A stretch of 29,465 bases of DNA from JABCPE02 sp963506915 (GTDB taxonomy: Bacteria; Bacteroidota; Bacteroidia; Flavobacteriales; Weeksellaceae), in assembly GCA_963506915.1 (NCBI GenBank), contig CAUORE010000020.1, positions 1-29,465 of the forward strand, read 5' to 3'. Shown here in pieces: positions 9,021-16,817 of this stretch. Below the pieces are notes generated by a model. It made no database searches and was not told the DNA's origin. It saw nothing but the letters and a program-made list of their open reading frames with translations. The position numbers and the translations under genes are program-made. How positions within the stretch are numbered: the stretch's first letter is position 1; each line of letters opens with the position of its first letter.

Positions 9021-9884
9021 ATGGAAATCCAAAATACAGAAAATCCTAATGTGATTAAATTCGTGACTGATAGGACTCTTATAAGCGGCTCTTTGGAGCT
9101 GGATAGAAATTCTAATATATCTAATGTTCCGCTGGCTCAGGAATTGTTTCAATATCCATTTGTGAAGAGTATTTTTATCACGGCTAATTTTATTGCAGTA
9201 GCAAAGGAAAACATCGTAGAATGGGATTTGGTGGCGGACAATCTGAGAAATATGATATTGGAATCTTTGGATGATTTTCCAGAAATTGTCTATACCGAGG
9301 AGGCTGCACCTATTTTCTATTCAGAAAAAACACCGAATCCATCGGTGGTAAAATTTGTTTCGGAGCATCAGCTCATAGAAGGCTTTTTGGAGCTGAAATC
9401 TTTGCAGGAAGCAGAAAAAGTTCCATTAGCAAAAAAACTATTTGAGAATTTTCCTTTTGTAAAAGAGGTTTTTATCAATGATAATTTTATTTCTATTACC
9501 AAGACCAATGATGTTTCTTGGGAGGAAATAACGCAGAAAATCCAAAATTTTCTCTCTGATTTTATCAAAAATGGAGAATCAGTGAGTAAAATCGAAGGAA
9601 TCCAGCAGAATGCATCAAAATCTGTTGCTAATAAGCAGTTTACGGAAACGGAAGAAAAAATAAATGCTATTTTACAGGAATATGTGACACCAGCCATAGA
9701 AAACGATGGGGGGAGAATCTCTCTGATAGAATTCGATGAAGAGACAAAAACAGCAAGAATGCTTCTACAAGGGGCGTGCAGCGGCTGCCCTTCTTCTGTG
9801 GTTACTTTGAAAAACGGTATAGAAGGCATTCTTAAAAACTTCCTTCCAAATGTGGTAGAAAATGTGGAGGCGGTGAATGGCTGA
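9021..9884 (+). CDS. NifU-family Fe-S cluster scaffold/carrier with two Nfu_N-type domains
   Basis: 287 residues from the ATG at 9021; the upstream in-frame TTG at 8994 lies inside the promoter and is rejected. The protein has two similar N-terminal domains: residues 6-90 begin TENPNVIKFVTDRTLISGSLEL, and residues 103-185 begin KTPNPSVVKFVSEHQLIEGFLEL; both have a 'PLA..LF..FPFVK..FI..NFI' core. After a linker comes the C-terminal NifU domain (about 212-285) with the cluster-binding pair Cys253-x-x-Cys256 in GACSGCPSS. Proteins of this type hold a 4Fe-4S cluster between two subunits and pass it to target enzymes. Only the C-terminal domain binds iron; the doubled N-domain is presumably for client binding. 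No isc/suf genes are nearby. Confidence 0.88.
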   Translation: MEIQNTENPNVIKFVTDRTLISGSLELDRNSNISNVPLAQELFQYPFVKSIFITANFIAVAKENIVEWDLVADNLRNMILESLDDFPEIVYTEEAAPIFYSEKTPNPSVVKFVSEHQLIEGFLELKSLQEAEKVPLAKKLFENFPFVKEVFINDNFISITKTNDVSWEEITQKIQNFLSDFIKNGESVSKIEGIQQNASKSVANKQFTETEEKINAILQEYVTPAIENDGGRISLIEFDEETKTARMLLQGACSGCPSSVVTLKNGIEGILKNFLPNVVENVEAVNG

Positions 9885-9939
9885 TAAATATCATAGGCTA
9901 AATTTCACAGAAATATCAAGATAATCAATAGATACATTA

Positions 9940-9969
9940 TTGAAATTCAGAAAAAATCACTACCTTTGC
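9940..9969 (+). promoter_or_regulatory. Promoter of the Sel1-repeat gene
   Basis: TTG at 9940-9942, 18 bases, then TACCTTTGC at 9961-9969 is a near-perfect Bacteroidota promoter. It lies 60 bases before the ATG. Confidence 0.8.
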
Positions 9970-10028
9970 ACCGCTGAAAATCAGCAAAAAGGGATATTTT
10001 TTTACTACACAATTATTAAATTCAAAAG

Positions 10029-11015
10029 ATGAAAAAAACAATTTTACTACTGGGAATGTTTGTTTGTTTTTTAGGAAATGGGCAGACATTGCAGGAAATG
10101 GAAGAAATAGCAGAGAGCGGCGATAAAGGTGCTCAGTATCACTTGGGTCTGAAATATTACAGAGGAGAGGGAACTTATCAGAATTATGCAAAAGCAAGCT
10201 ATTGGTTCGAAAAACTGGCTACACAAGGGCATAAAGATGCGCAGTTCTATTTAGGGCTGATGTATTTTGATGGAGATGGAGTAGACCAAGACTATACCAA
10301 AGCTGAATATTGGTACCAAAAATCTGCAGAGCAGGGAAATCCTGAGGCTCAGCATAATTTAGGGGTGATTTACTATAAAGGAGAAGGAGTAGCCCGTAAT
10401 TTTGAGAAAGCAAAATATTGGTTTGAAAGATTATCTGACCTAGGAAATGCCGATGCGCAGTTTTATTTAGGATTGATGAATTACAAAGGGGAAGGAGTTC
10501 CTCAAAACTACAAAGATGCTAAATACTGGTATGAGAAAGCAGCAGAGCAGGGAAATGTGATGGCAAGATACAATCTAGCTTTGATGTACTATAAAGGAGA
10601 AGGAATAGAAAAAGATTATAAAAAGGCGAGATATTGGTTTGAAAGACTTGCAGAGCAGGGTAGAGTAGAGGCTCAGCATAATTTGGCTCTGATGTATTAC
10701 AAAGGAGAAGGTGTAGAAAAAGACTATGCAAAGGCGATGTTTTGGTTTGATAAGTTAGCAGAACAAGGAAACGCTGATGCTCAGTATAATTTAGCAGTGA
10801 TGTATCACAGAGGAGAAGGAGTTTCTCAGGATTATGCAACAGCTAAACAATGGTATAAAAAATCTGCAGAACAAGGAAATACAATGGCCCAGTACAATCT
10901 AGCTGCGATGTATCAGAGAGGAGAAGGAGATTCTAGAGATGAAGTGATGGCGAAGTATTGGTTCAAGAAATCTTGTGAAAACGGATACCAAGAAGCATGT
11001 AAATATACAAGATAA
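10029..11015 (+). CDS. Secreted Sel1-like (TPR-type) repeat protein
   Basis: 328 residues beginning with a signal peptide (MKKTILLLGMFVCFLGNGQT). From Gly31 to about residue 318 the protein is eight consecutive 36-residue Sel1-like repeats of the form G-x-x-x-A-Q-x-x-L-G/A-x-M-Y-Y-x-G-E-G-V-x-x-D-Y-x-K-A-x-Y-W-F-x-K-x-A-E-Q, plus a short cap with one Cys pair (CENGYQEAC). Sel1 repeats form alpha-alpha superhelices that bind other proteins. Here the protein should be periplasmic or, if released, extracellular; no lipobox or anchor is seen. It has its own promoter and terminator. The binding partner is unknown, and none is suggested by the neighbours. Confidence 0.93.
   Translation: MKKTILLLGMFVCFLGNGQTLQEMEEIAESGDKGAQYHLGLKYYRGEGTYQNYAKASYWFEKLATQGHKDAQFYLGLMYFDGDGVDQDYTKAEYWYQKSAEQGNPEAQHNLGVIYYKGEGVARNFEKAKYWFERLSDLGNADAQFYLGLMNYKGEGVPQNYKDAKYWYEKAAEQGNVMARYNLALMYYKGEGIEKDYKKARYWFERLAEQGRVEAQHNLALMYYKGEGVEKDYAKAMFWFDKLAEQGNADAQYNLAVMYHRGEGVSQDYATAKQWYKKSAEQGNTMAQYNLAAMYQRGEGDSRDEVMAKYWFKKSCENGYQEACKYTR
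10119..10982 (+). repeat. Eight tandem 108-bp Sel1-coding repeats
   Basis: The array is exactly 8 x 36 codons with no spacing changes. Copies four to seven look most alike at the DNA level (shared strings around TACTATAAAGGAGAAGGA), which suggests later duplication in the middle of the array. Confidence 0.9.
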
Positions 11016-11022
11016 AACACAC

Positions 11023-11049
11023 AGCAAGAGTATTTACTCTTGCTTTTTT
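11023..11049 (+). terminator. Rho-independent terminator of the Sel1-repeat gene
   Basis: GCAAGAGTA faces TACTCTTGC as a perfect inverted repeat with a tiny loop, then a run of six T. It begins 8 bases after the stop. Confidence 0.88.
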
Positions 11050-11076
11050 ATTTATAAAATTTTATAAATTAGCGGA

Positions 11077-11703
11077 ATGAATTATTTAGTACGAGAACCT
11101 GAAAATATACACGCTCAGACTCCCATTTTAGTGCTGCTGCATGGATATGGTAGTGATGAGAATGATTTGTTTAGTTTTACGCCTGATTTGCCCAAGGATT
11201 GGCTGATAGTTAGTTTTCAAGCTCCTTATACCACGCCAAATGGAGGGTTTAGCTGGTATGATATAGATTTATTGGATAGAGAAAAATTTATAAATGCTCC
11301 ACAAGCCGAAGAGTCTATAGAGTTGATTTTAAATACAATAGAAGAAATAAAGGAAAAATATAAGATTAGTGGAGTAGTTAATCTATGTGGATTCAGTCAA
11401 GGGGGAATTTTGTCCTATGCACTTGCGTTTAGGTTTCCACAGTTGTTTCATAAAATAGCCTGTCTGAGCACCTATCCAGAGCAGAAGATTATTAAAAATC
11501 TTTTAGATAGAAAGGCTTATCAGCATTTGTTTTTCTTTGTTTCTCATGGGGTAAATGATATGGTCATTCCGCTAGAATGGGGGAAAAAGGGTGCGGAACT
11601 GCTGTATGATATGAGTATATTTTTCTCTTTCCGCGAGTATCAGAGCGGTCATGGTGTGGATGCGAGGAATTATATGGATTTAATGGAATTTTTTAAAAAA
11701 TAA
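11077..11703 (+). CDS. Alpha/beta-hydrolase, phospholipase/carboxylesterase family (esterase)
   Basis: 208 residues, the typical size of the small serine carboxylesterase/acyl-protein-thioesterase-like group (YpfH/EstB type). The N-terminal LLHGYGSDENDLFSF supplies the oxyanion loop. The nucleophile is the serine in LCGFSQGG (about residue 109). The acid is the aspartate in SHGVNDMVIP and the base is the histidine in YQSGHGVD. No signal peptide, so it is cytoplasmic. The natural substrate is not evident. It shares a bidirectional terminator with the convergent acyl-CoA synthetase gene. Start ATG at 11077; no clear promoter upstream, only an A+T-rich 30 bases after the previous terminator. Confidence 0.88.
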   Translation: MNYLVREPENIHAQTPILVLLHGYGSDENDLFSFTPDLPKDWLIVSFQAPYTTPNGGFSWYDIDLLDREKFINAPQAEESIELILNTIEEIKEKYKISGVVNLCGFSQGGILSYALAFRFPQLFHKIACLSTYPEQKIIKNLLDRKAYQHLFFFVSHGVNDMVIPLEWGKKGAELLYDMSIFFSFREYQSGHGVDARNYMDLMEFFKK

Positions 11704-11728
11704 AAAGAGGCTTTTTAGGCCTCTTTTT
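11704..11728. terminator. Bidirectional terminator between esterase and acyl-CoA synthetase
   Basis: AAAAAGAGGC and GCCTCTTTTT form a perfect stem with a 7-base loop and A/T runs on both sides. It contains the last codons and the stop of the minus-strand gene. Confidence 0.88.
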
Positions 11729-13487
11729 CGTATAGTTTGTTGTATAAATCAATGTATTTTTCTTTGATTATTTTTCTTCTTAGTTTCATGGTAGGAGTGA
11801 GCATTCCATTTCCTACAGTCCATACATCTGGTGTAAGCTCTATTTTCTTGATTTGCTCCCAGTTGCCGAGTTTTTCGTTTAGTTTTGCGATTTCTTTTTC
11901 TATTCGTTGTTTTAGTTCGGCACTTTTTACCATTTCTTCTGGTTTAGTTCCGATGTTTACTTTATGGATTTCTGCCCATCTTTTAACGAAAGTAAAATCT
12001 GGCTGAACTAGCGCACACGGCATTTTTTCGCCATCACCCACCACCATTATCTGCTCTATAAATCGTGATGATTTCGCCATGTTTTCAATCACTTGTGGAG
12101 CGATGTATTTCCCACCCGAGGTCTTGAACATTTCCTTTTTTCTATCAGTGATGATGAGGAATCCTTCATCATCTATGTATCCGATGTCTCCCGTTTTGAA
12201 GTATCCGTCTTCTGAGAAAGCCTCCTTGGTTTGTTCAGGATTTTTGTAGTAGCCTTTCATTACGGAAGGTCCTTTTACGAGGATTTCTCCATCTTTGTCG
12301 ATTTTCACATCTAAATTATCCAAAGGCTGTCCTACAGAACCTATTTTCATCTTTTCAAAGCTGTTCACCGCTATTACAGGAGAAGTCTCGGTAAGGCCGT
12401 ATCCTTCGATGATAGGAATTCCCGCGGCTTGGAATTTTTTATTTAGATTTTTAGAAAGAGCCGCAGAACCAGAAATGAGCGTAATGATATTTCCGCCTAA
12501 TCCTTCTCTCCATTTGGAGAAAACGAGTCTGTCTGCTATTCTTTGTTTAAGGTTTTTAGGAGTTCCCAGCTCATAGTTTTTATTTACTCCCAGAGCCCAA
12601 AGGAAAATCATTTTCTTAAGTCCTCCTGCACTGATTCCTTTGTTGTATATTTTATCGTATACTTTTTCTAAAAGCCTTGGTACCACGCTCATATAGTGAG
12701 GTTTTACTTCTTTCATGTTATCACCTATTTTATCGATATTTTCCGCAAAATAGATAGAAAATCCACTGTATAGGTAGTATAAATATACCACCCGCTCAAA
12801 GACATGGCAGATAGGCAAGAAGCTCAGGGTTTTTATTTCCTTGTAATCTGTTTTTTTCTTTGGAATTCTGCTATCCACAGCAAGCACATTAGAAATGATG
12901 TTTTTGTGCGAAAGCATTACGCCTTTTGGTCTTCCTGTAGTTCCAGAGGTATAGATTATGGTAGCGATATCCTCTTCATTTACAAGGTCTCGCAGGTCTT
13001 CCACTTCGTATTGGTTAGAATTATCTTCGCCAAGGCTTAGAATTTCTGACCAGTTGGCTGCTCCTTCCACTTCATCAAAAGTGAAAATTCCCACTAATGA
13101 AGGCACCTGCTCTTTTACTCGTAATAATTTTTCGTACAAATCTTTATCCGAAACGAAACAATATTTCAGTTCAGCATTGTTGAATATATATACATAGTCC
13201 TCCTCGCTTATCGTGGGATATACAGGCACGGAGATGGCTCCTATCTGGGAAATCCCTAGGTCTGCTATACACCATTCTGTGCGGTTGTTAGTGGAAACGA
13301 GTCCTATTTTATCATCTTTGGTAATGCCCGATTTTAGAAGTCCTCTAGAAAATTTGTCTCCTAAATCTACAAACTGTTCAGTAGAAATTTTTTCCCATTT
13401 TCCATCATATTTTGTAGCCAAAACATCATCTTTTGGGAATTTTTTCAAAGAGTTGTGTGCAATATCGAATAATCTTGTAATAGACAT
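11715..13487 (-). CDS. Long-chain fatty acid--CoA ligase (AMP-forming)
   Basis: 590 residues from the ATG at 13487; an in-frame TTG three codons earlier is less likely. It activates fatty acids to acyl-CoA through an acyl-adenylate. Motifs of the ANL superfamily in order: P-loop YTSGTTGRPKG at about 179-189; EGYGLTETSP near 360; YFKTGDIGYIDDEGFL near 425 with the Asp that binds the ribose; DRKKEMFKTSGGKYIAP near 445, containing the hinge; and the C-terminal lysine region TPTMKLRRKII near 565. It is close to the FadD15/FAA-type long-chain synthetases. No membrane segment is seen. It probably feeds lipid remodelling or beta-oxidation. The symbol fadD would be a guess among several paralogues. 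Confidence 0.93.
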   Translation of the reverse strand: MSITRLFDIAHNSLKKFPKDDVLATKYDGKWEKISTEQFVDLGDKFSRGLLKSGITKDDKIGLVSTNNRTEWCIADLGISQIGAISVPVYPTISEEDYVYIFNNAELKYCFVSDKDLYEKLLRVKEQVPSLVGIFTFDEVEGAANWSEILSLGEDNSNQYEVEDLRDLVNEEDIATIIYTSGTTGRPKGVMLSHKNIISNVLAVDSRIPKKKTDYKEIKTLSFLPICHVFERVVYLYYLYSGFSIYFAENIDKIGDNMKEVKPHYMSVVPRLLEKVYDKIYNKGISAGGLKKMIFLWALGVNKNYELGTPKNLKQRIADRLVFSKWREGLGGNIITLISGSAALSKNLNKKFQAAGIPIIEGYGLTETSPVIAVNSFEKMKIGSVGQPLDNLDVKIDKDGEILVKGPSVMKGYYKNPEQTKEAFSEDGYFKTGDIGYIDDEGFLIITDRKKEMFKTSGGKYIAPQVIENMAKSSRFIEQIMVVGDGEKMPCALVQPDFTFVKRWAEIHKVNIGTKPEEMVKSAELKQRIEKEIAKLNEKLGNWEQIKKIELTPDVWTVGNGMLTPTMKLRRKIIKEKYIDLYNKLYEKEA

Positions 13488-13507
13488 TTCTTTCAATTTT
13501 TAAGCCG

Positions 13508-13534
13508 CAAAAATAGTGTTTTTATTTTAAACAA
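13508..13534 (-). promoter_or_regulatory. Promoter of the acyl-CoA synthetase gene
   Basis: On the minus strand TTG (13534-13532), 16 bases, then TATTTTTG (13515-13508) fit the TTG-N-TAnnTTTG form, 20 bases before the ATG. The spacing is one base shorter than usual. Confidence 0.55.
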
Positions 13535-13554
13535 AAACAGCATAGGATTTATTC

Positions 13555-14502
13555 CTAATCTTCTAGGTCTGACTTTGTTTTTTCTACGAATTTTATGTTC
13601 CTCATCAGCCCAGAGAATTTGGTTCTTTTCACAGGTGATTTTCGGAATATTTCAGAGAAAATTTCTTGGGTTAAATCCTGCCAATCGGGCTTTCTCAGCT
13701 GGCTGAATTCTTTTAAGGCAAATTTCGGTTCTGTATTTGGAGCTGCAAATCTATTCCATGGGCAAACATCCTGACAGACATCACACCCGAAAATCCAATC
13801 ATCCATTTTTCCCTCGAAATAGTCTGGAATTTCATTTTTTAGTTCTATTGTGGCGTAAGAAATACATTTGCTTCCGTCTATAATTCGCTCATTTACAATG
13901 GCTTGTGTAGGGCAGGCATCTATGCATTTTCTACAACTTCCACAGTGGTCTGTGGTCGCACCATCTTCTTCTAATTCTAAATCACAGATGATTTCCGCCA
14001 AAAAGAAGAATGAACCATGTTTTTTAGTAATCAAATTGGCATTTTTTCCAACCCAGCCGATTCCTGATTTTCTAGCCCATGCTCGGTCTAAAACAGGTGC
14101 AGAATCCGTAAAAACCCTAAACCCAAATTCTCCTATTTCTTCCTGCAGTTCAGCTATCATTTGGCGTAGAATATCCTTTATCACATCGTGGTAGTCCTCG
14201 CCGTAGGCATATTTGGAGATTTTGAAATTATTTTCTGTTTCTAGTTTGTATTGAGGAAAATAGTTGTAAGACAGTGAGATAACGGACTTTGCGCCCTCTA
14301 CCAGAAGTCTTGGGTCTGTCCTTTTATCAAAATAGTTTTCCATGTATGCCATCTCGCCATTGTAGCCTGCTTTCAGCCATTTTTCCAGCGCTGTAGCATC
14401 TTCTTCCAGGAAACCAGCTTTAGAAATACCGCATCCCTGAAACCCGAATTTTTCGGCTTTCTGTTTGATGATTTTTGCGTATTTTTCTGCTGTTTGTACC
14501 AT
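13555..14502 (-). CDS. queG: Epoxyqueuosine reductase
   Basis: 315 residues from the ATG at 14502 (MVQTAEKYAKII); the frame extends upstream to a TTG at 14541, but that would overlap the promoter and adds no family sequence. QueG performs the last step of queuosine synthesis, reducing epoxyqueuosine in tRNA with a cobalamin and two 4Fe-4S clusters. Visible: YAYGEDYHDVI and FTDSAPVLDRAWARKSGIGWVGKN (cobalamin and active-site region), then cluster motifs CGSCRKCIDACP and CDVCQDVCPWN. The protein is somewhat shorter than QueG forms that carry C-terminal HEAT repeats, which is usual in Bacteroidota. Divergent from the L,D-transpeptidase gene. Confidence 0.94.
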   Translation of the reverse strand: MVQTAEKYAKIIKQKAEKFGFQGCGISKAGFLEEDATALEKWLKAGYNGEMAYMENYFDKRTDPRLLVEGAKSVISLSYNYFPQYKLETENNFKISKYAYGEDYHDVIKDILRQMIAELQEEIGEFGFRVFTDSAPVLDRAWARKSGIGWVGKNANLITKKHGSFFFLAEIICDLELEEDGATTDHCGSCRKCIDACPTQAIVNERIIDGSKCISYATIELKNEIPDYFEGKMDDWIFGCDVCQDVCPWNRFAAPNTEPKFALKEFSQLRKPDWQDLTQEIFSEIFRKSPVKRTKFSGLMRNIKFVEKTKSDLED

Positions 14503-14510
14503 AATTTCCG

Positions 14511-14541
14511 CGAAAATATTGTTTTTAAATCTAAAATCCAA
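14511..14541 (-). promoter_or_regulatory. Promoter of queG
   Basis: On the minus strand TTG (14541-14539), 20 bases, TATTTTCG (14518-14511), nine bases before the ATG: a short leader. It lies back to back with the plus-strand -7 box at 14552. Confidence 0.5.
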
Positions 14542-14551
14542 TTTTTAAGAT

Positions 14552-14560
14552 TAACTTTGT
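14552..14560 (+). promoter_or_regulatory. -7 box of the L,D-transpeptidase gene
   Basis: TAACTTTGT fits TAnnTTTG and lies 15 bases before the GTG start at 14575, leaving a very short leader. The box helps reject any start upstream of 14575. Confidence 0.6.
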
Positions 14561-14574
14561 ATAAAAATAAAAGG

Positions 14575-15231
14575 GTGAAAAAATTAAAAATATTTTTGTT
14601 TGCATTGGTTCTTTTGTTTCTGGGAAGTGCTTATTTTATGCCGAAAGCAGAAAGTTTAGGCAAGGAAAAACAAGAAATAAAAACACAAAAAACAGCCCAG
14701 CAGACAGCAGATTACAAAAAATACGCAGAAGAAGCTTTGTTGTATTGTAAAAAGAATAAAATTTCTACTGATTTCTTTGTATTGATAGATTTTTCTATCC
14801 ATTCTGGTAAGAAACGAATGTTCATTTGGGATTTTAAAAAAGGTAAAATTACAGACAGTTTTTTGGTAAGTCATGGATGTGGCAGCCAGCCCACAGCGAG
14901 GGATTATTCTAAGGAAAAACCTGCATTCAGCAACCAGCCGAACAGTCATAGTTCCTCACTCGGTAAATACTGGATTGGCACGAAGAAAGTTCCCAGCCCA
15001 AGTTTTGGCGAGAAATACCTGCTCTATGGAAAGGAAACGACGAATAATAACGCCCTCAAAAGGGATATCGTGATACACCCTTGGTCTATCATTCCTGATG
15101 AAGAGCCCTATCCTAGCGGTGTTCCAGAGAGCTGGGGCTGTCCAGCGGTGTCTCCTGATGTTTTCAAGGTTTTGGATGAAAAATTCCAATCCGTGGGGAA
15201 AAATATTCTTTTCTGGGCGATTTATCCTTGA
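14575..15231 (+). CDS. Murein L,D-transpeptidase catalytic domain family protein (YkuD_2 type)
   Basis: 218 residues if translation begins at GTG 14575 (VKKLKIFLFALVLLFLG...). The open frame runs further upstream, but without any Met and across the promoter, so the GTG that opens a clean signal/anchor sequence (about residues 3-20) is chosen. The domain that follows has IDFSIHSGKKRMFIWDF, then VSHGCG, HSSSLGKYWIG, DIVIHPWSI and GVPESWGCPAVSP. The Cys of SWGCPAVS is the catalytic cysteine expected for the YkuD_2 family, and the His residues in HPW and SHG are candidates for its partner. Such enzymes form 3-3 cross-links or attach groups to peptidoglycan in the periplasm. The activity is inferred from the family, which has few biochemically tested members. 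Confidence 0.88.
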   Translation: MKKLKIFLFALVLLFLGSAYFMPKAESLGKEKQEIKTQKTAQQTADYKKYAEEALLYCKKNKISTDFFVLIDFSIHSGKKRMFIWDFKKGKITDSFLVSHGCGSQPTARDYSKEKPAFSNQPNSHSSSLGKYWIGTKKVPSPSFGEKYLLYGKETTNNNALKRDIVIHPWSIIPDEEPYPSGVPESWGCPAVSPDVFKVLDEKFQSVGKNILFWAIYP

Positions 15232-15242
15232 TGTATAGATAA

Positions 15243-15276
15243 TTGCTCTTACAGAAATAGGATAATTTTATCTTTA
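15243..15276 (+). promoter_or_regulatory. Promoter of the dihydrolipoyl dehydrogenase gene
   Basis: TTG at 15243-15245, 23 bases, TATCTTTA at 15269-15276; seven of eight -7 positions agree (final A instead of G). Leader of about 55 bases. Confidence 0.5.
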
Positions 15277-15336
15277 AATTTGATGAATGAATCAAAATAA
15301 AACATTAAATTCGCAGAAACAAAAAAGTTAATCACA

Positions 15337-16722
15337 ATGAATTATGATATTATCGTCATCGGGAGTGGTCCTGGTGGATATGTTACAGCAATTAGAGCAT
15401 CACAGTTAGGTTTTAAAACTGCAATTATAGAAAAAGAAAATTTGGGTGGAATCTGCCTTAACTGGGGCTGTATCCCTACCAAAGCGCTTTTGAAATCAGC
15501 ACAGGTTTTTAAATATATCAACCATGCGGAAGATTTTGGTTTAAATAAAGTAGAGGCGAGTTTTGACTTTCCTAATGTAGTTCAAAGAAGCCGCGGTGTA
15601 GCCGAAAAAATGAGCAAAGGCGTGGAGTTCCTGATGAAAAAGAATAAAATAGATGTTATCTTCGGGACAGCCAAAATAAAACCAGGCAAAAAAGTAGCTG
15701 TGGAGAAGGATGGAGCAGTTACAGAATATACAGCAGAACATATTGTTTTAGCGACAGGGGCTCGTTCTCGTGAGCTTCCTAATCTTCCTCAGGATGGCAA
15801 GAAAGTAATAGGATACAGACAAGCGCTTACCCTTCCAAAACAGCCTAAATCTATGATAGTAGTAGGTTCTGGAGCGATAGGAGTGGAATTTGCGTATTTC
15901 TATGCTACGCTGGGTACACAGGTTACAGTTGTAGAATTCATGCCGAACATCGTGCCAGTGGAGGATGAGGATGTTTCTAAACATCTAGAAAAATCCTTTA
16001 AAAAAGCAAAAATAAAAGTAATGACCAACGCTTCTGTAGAGTCTGTGGATACCTCTGGCGAGGGAGTAAAAGCACAGGTGAAGACTGAGAAAGGAGTTGT
16101 AGAATTACAAGCGGACATTCTACTTTCAGCGGTGGGAATTACTGCAAATATAGAAAATATCGGTCTGGAAGAAGTTGGCATTAAAACTGAAAAGGGCAGA
16201 GTAGTAGTGGATGAATGGTACAGAACTTCCGTGCCAGGATATTATGCGATAGGAGACATCCTTCCTACTCAGGCTCTGGCGCATGTGGCGTCAGCAGAAG
16301 GAATTACCTGCGTGGAGAAAATAAAAGGGCTGGATGTAGAGCGTATAGACTACGGTAATATCCCAGGATGTACATACTGTACGCCAGAGATAGCGTCAGT
16401 AGGGCTTACAGAGAAGCAGGCGAAAGAAAAAGGCTACGAAATAAAAGTAGGAAAATTCCCATTCTCTGCAAGTGGAAAAGCTACTGCAAATGGAGATACA
16501 GACGGATTTGTGAAAGTGATTTTCGATGCGAAATACGGCGAATGGCTAGGCTGTCATATGATAGGAACAGGCGTTACTGAGATGATAGCAGAGGCTGTGG
16601 CAGCTAGAAAATTAGAAACTACAGGACATGAAATCCTAAAAACTGTCCACCCGCATCCTACGCTTTCTGAAGCAGTGATGGAAGCTGTAGCAGCGGCTTA
16701 TGGAGAGGTTATTCATATTTAA
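15337..16722 (+). CDS. lpdA: Dihydrolipoyl dehydrogenase (E3)
   Basis: 461 residues, normal for E3. It re-oxidises the dihydrolipoyl arm of 2-oxoacid dehydrogenase complexes and the glycine cleavage system, giving NADH. FAD-binding fold at the N-terminus (IIVIGSGPGGYVTAIRA), redox-active disulfide Cys41/Cys46 in GGICLNWGCIPTKALLKS, NAD-binding GSGAIGVEFAYF near 174, the FAD-contact YAIGDI near 305, and the C-terminal dimer motif HPHPTLSEAVMEA with the catalytic His-Glu pair. It stands alone, not beside E1/E2 genes, so it may be the general E3. It has its own promoter and terminator. Confidence 0.96.
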   Translation: MNYDIIVIGSGPGGYVTAIRASQLGFKTAIIEKENLGGICLNWGCIPTKALLKSAQVFKYINHAEDFGLNKVEASFDFPNVVQRSRGVAEKMSKGVEFLMKKNKIDVIFGTAKIKPGKKVAVEKDGAVTEYTAEHIVLATGARSRELPNLPQDGKKVIGYRQALTLPKQPKSMIVVGSGAIGVEFAYFYATLGTQVTVVEFMPNIVPVEDEDVSKHLEKSFKKAKIKVMTNASVESVDTSGEGVKAQVKTEKGVVELQADILLSAVGITANIENIGLEEVGIKTEKGRVVVDEWYRTSVPGYYAIGDILPTQALAHVASAEGITCVEKIKGLDVERIDYGNIPGCTYCTPEIASVGLTEKQAKEKGYEIKVGKFPFSASGKATANGDTDGFVKVIFDAKYGEWLGCHMIGTGVTEMIAEAVAARKLETTGHEILKTVHPHPTLSEAVMEAVAAAYGEVIHI

Positions 16723-16741
16723 TGAATGATAAAAAAGATAT

Positions 16742-16773
16742 AGACTGTCCTAAAATATGGACAGTCTTTTTTT
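16742..16773 (+). terminator. Rho-independent terminator of lpdA
   Basis: AGACTGTCC and GGACAGTCT pair perfectly around an 8-base loop and run into T7. It begins 20 bases after the stop. Confidence 0.9.
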
Positions 16774-16799
16774 GTTTTTTGAGATTATTATTAGATTTG
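16771..16799 (+). promoter_or_regulatory. Promoter of the patatin-like gene, overlapping the lpdA terminator
   Basis: TTTG at 16771-16774, 17 bases, TAGATTTG at 16792-16799: both boxes match the consensus at ideal spacing. The T residues of the -33 box are also the terminator's T-tract. Confidence 0.75.
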
Positions 16800-16817
16800 T
16801 AGTTTATTAAGATAAAA

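Noticed and set aside
11715..13487. Small plus-strand open frames inside the acyl-CoA synthetase gene
   Set aside because: All lie antisense to a gene with every ANL-superfamily motif intact and have no promoter or family likeness.
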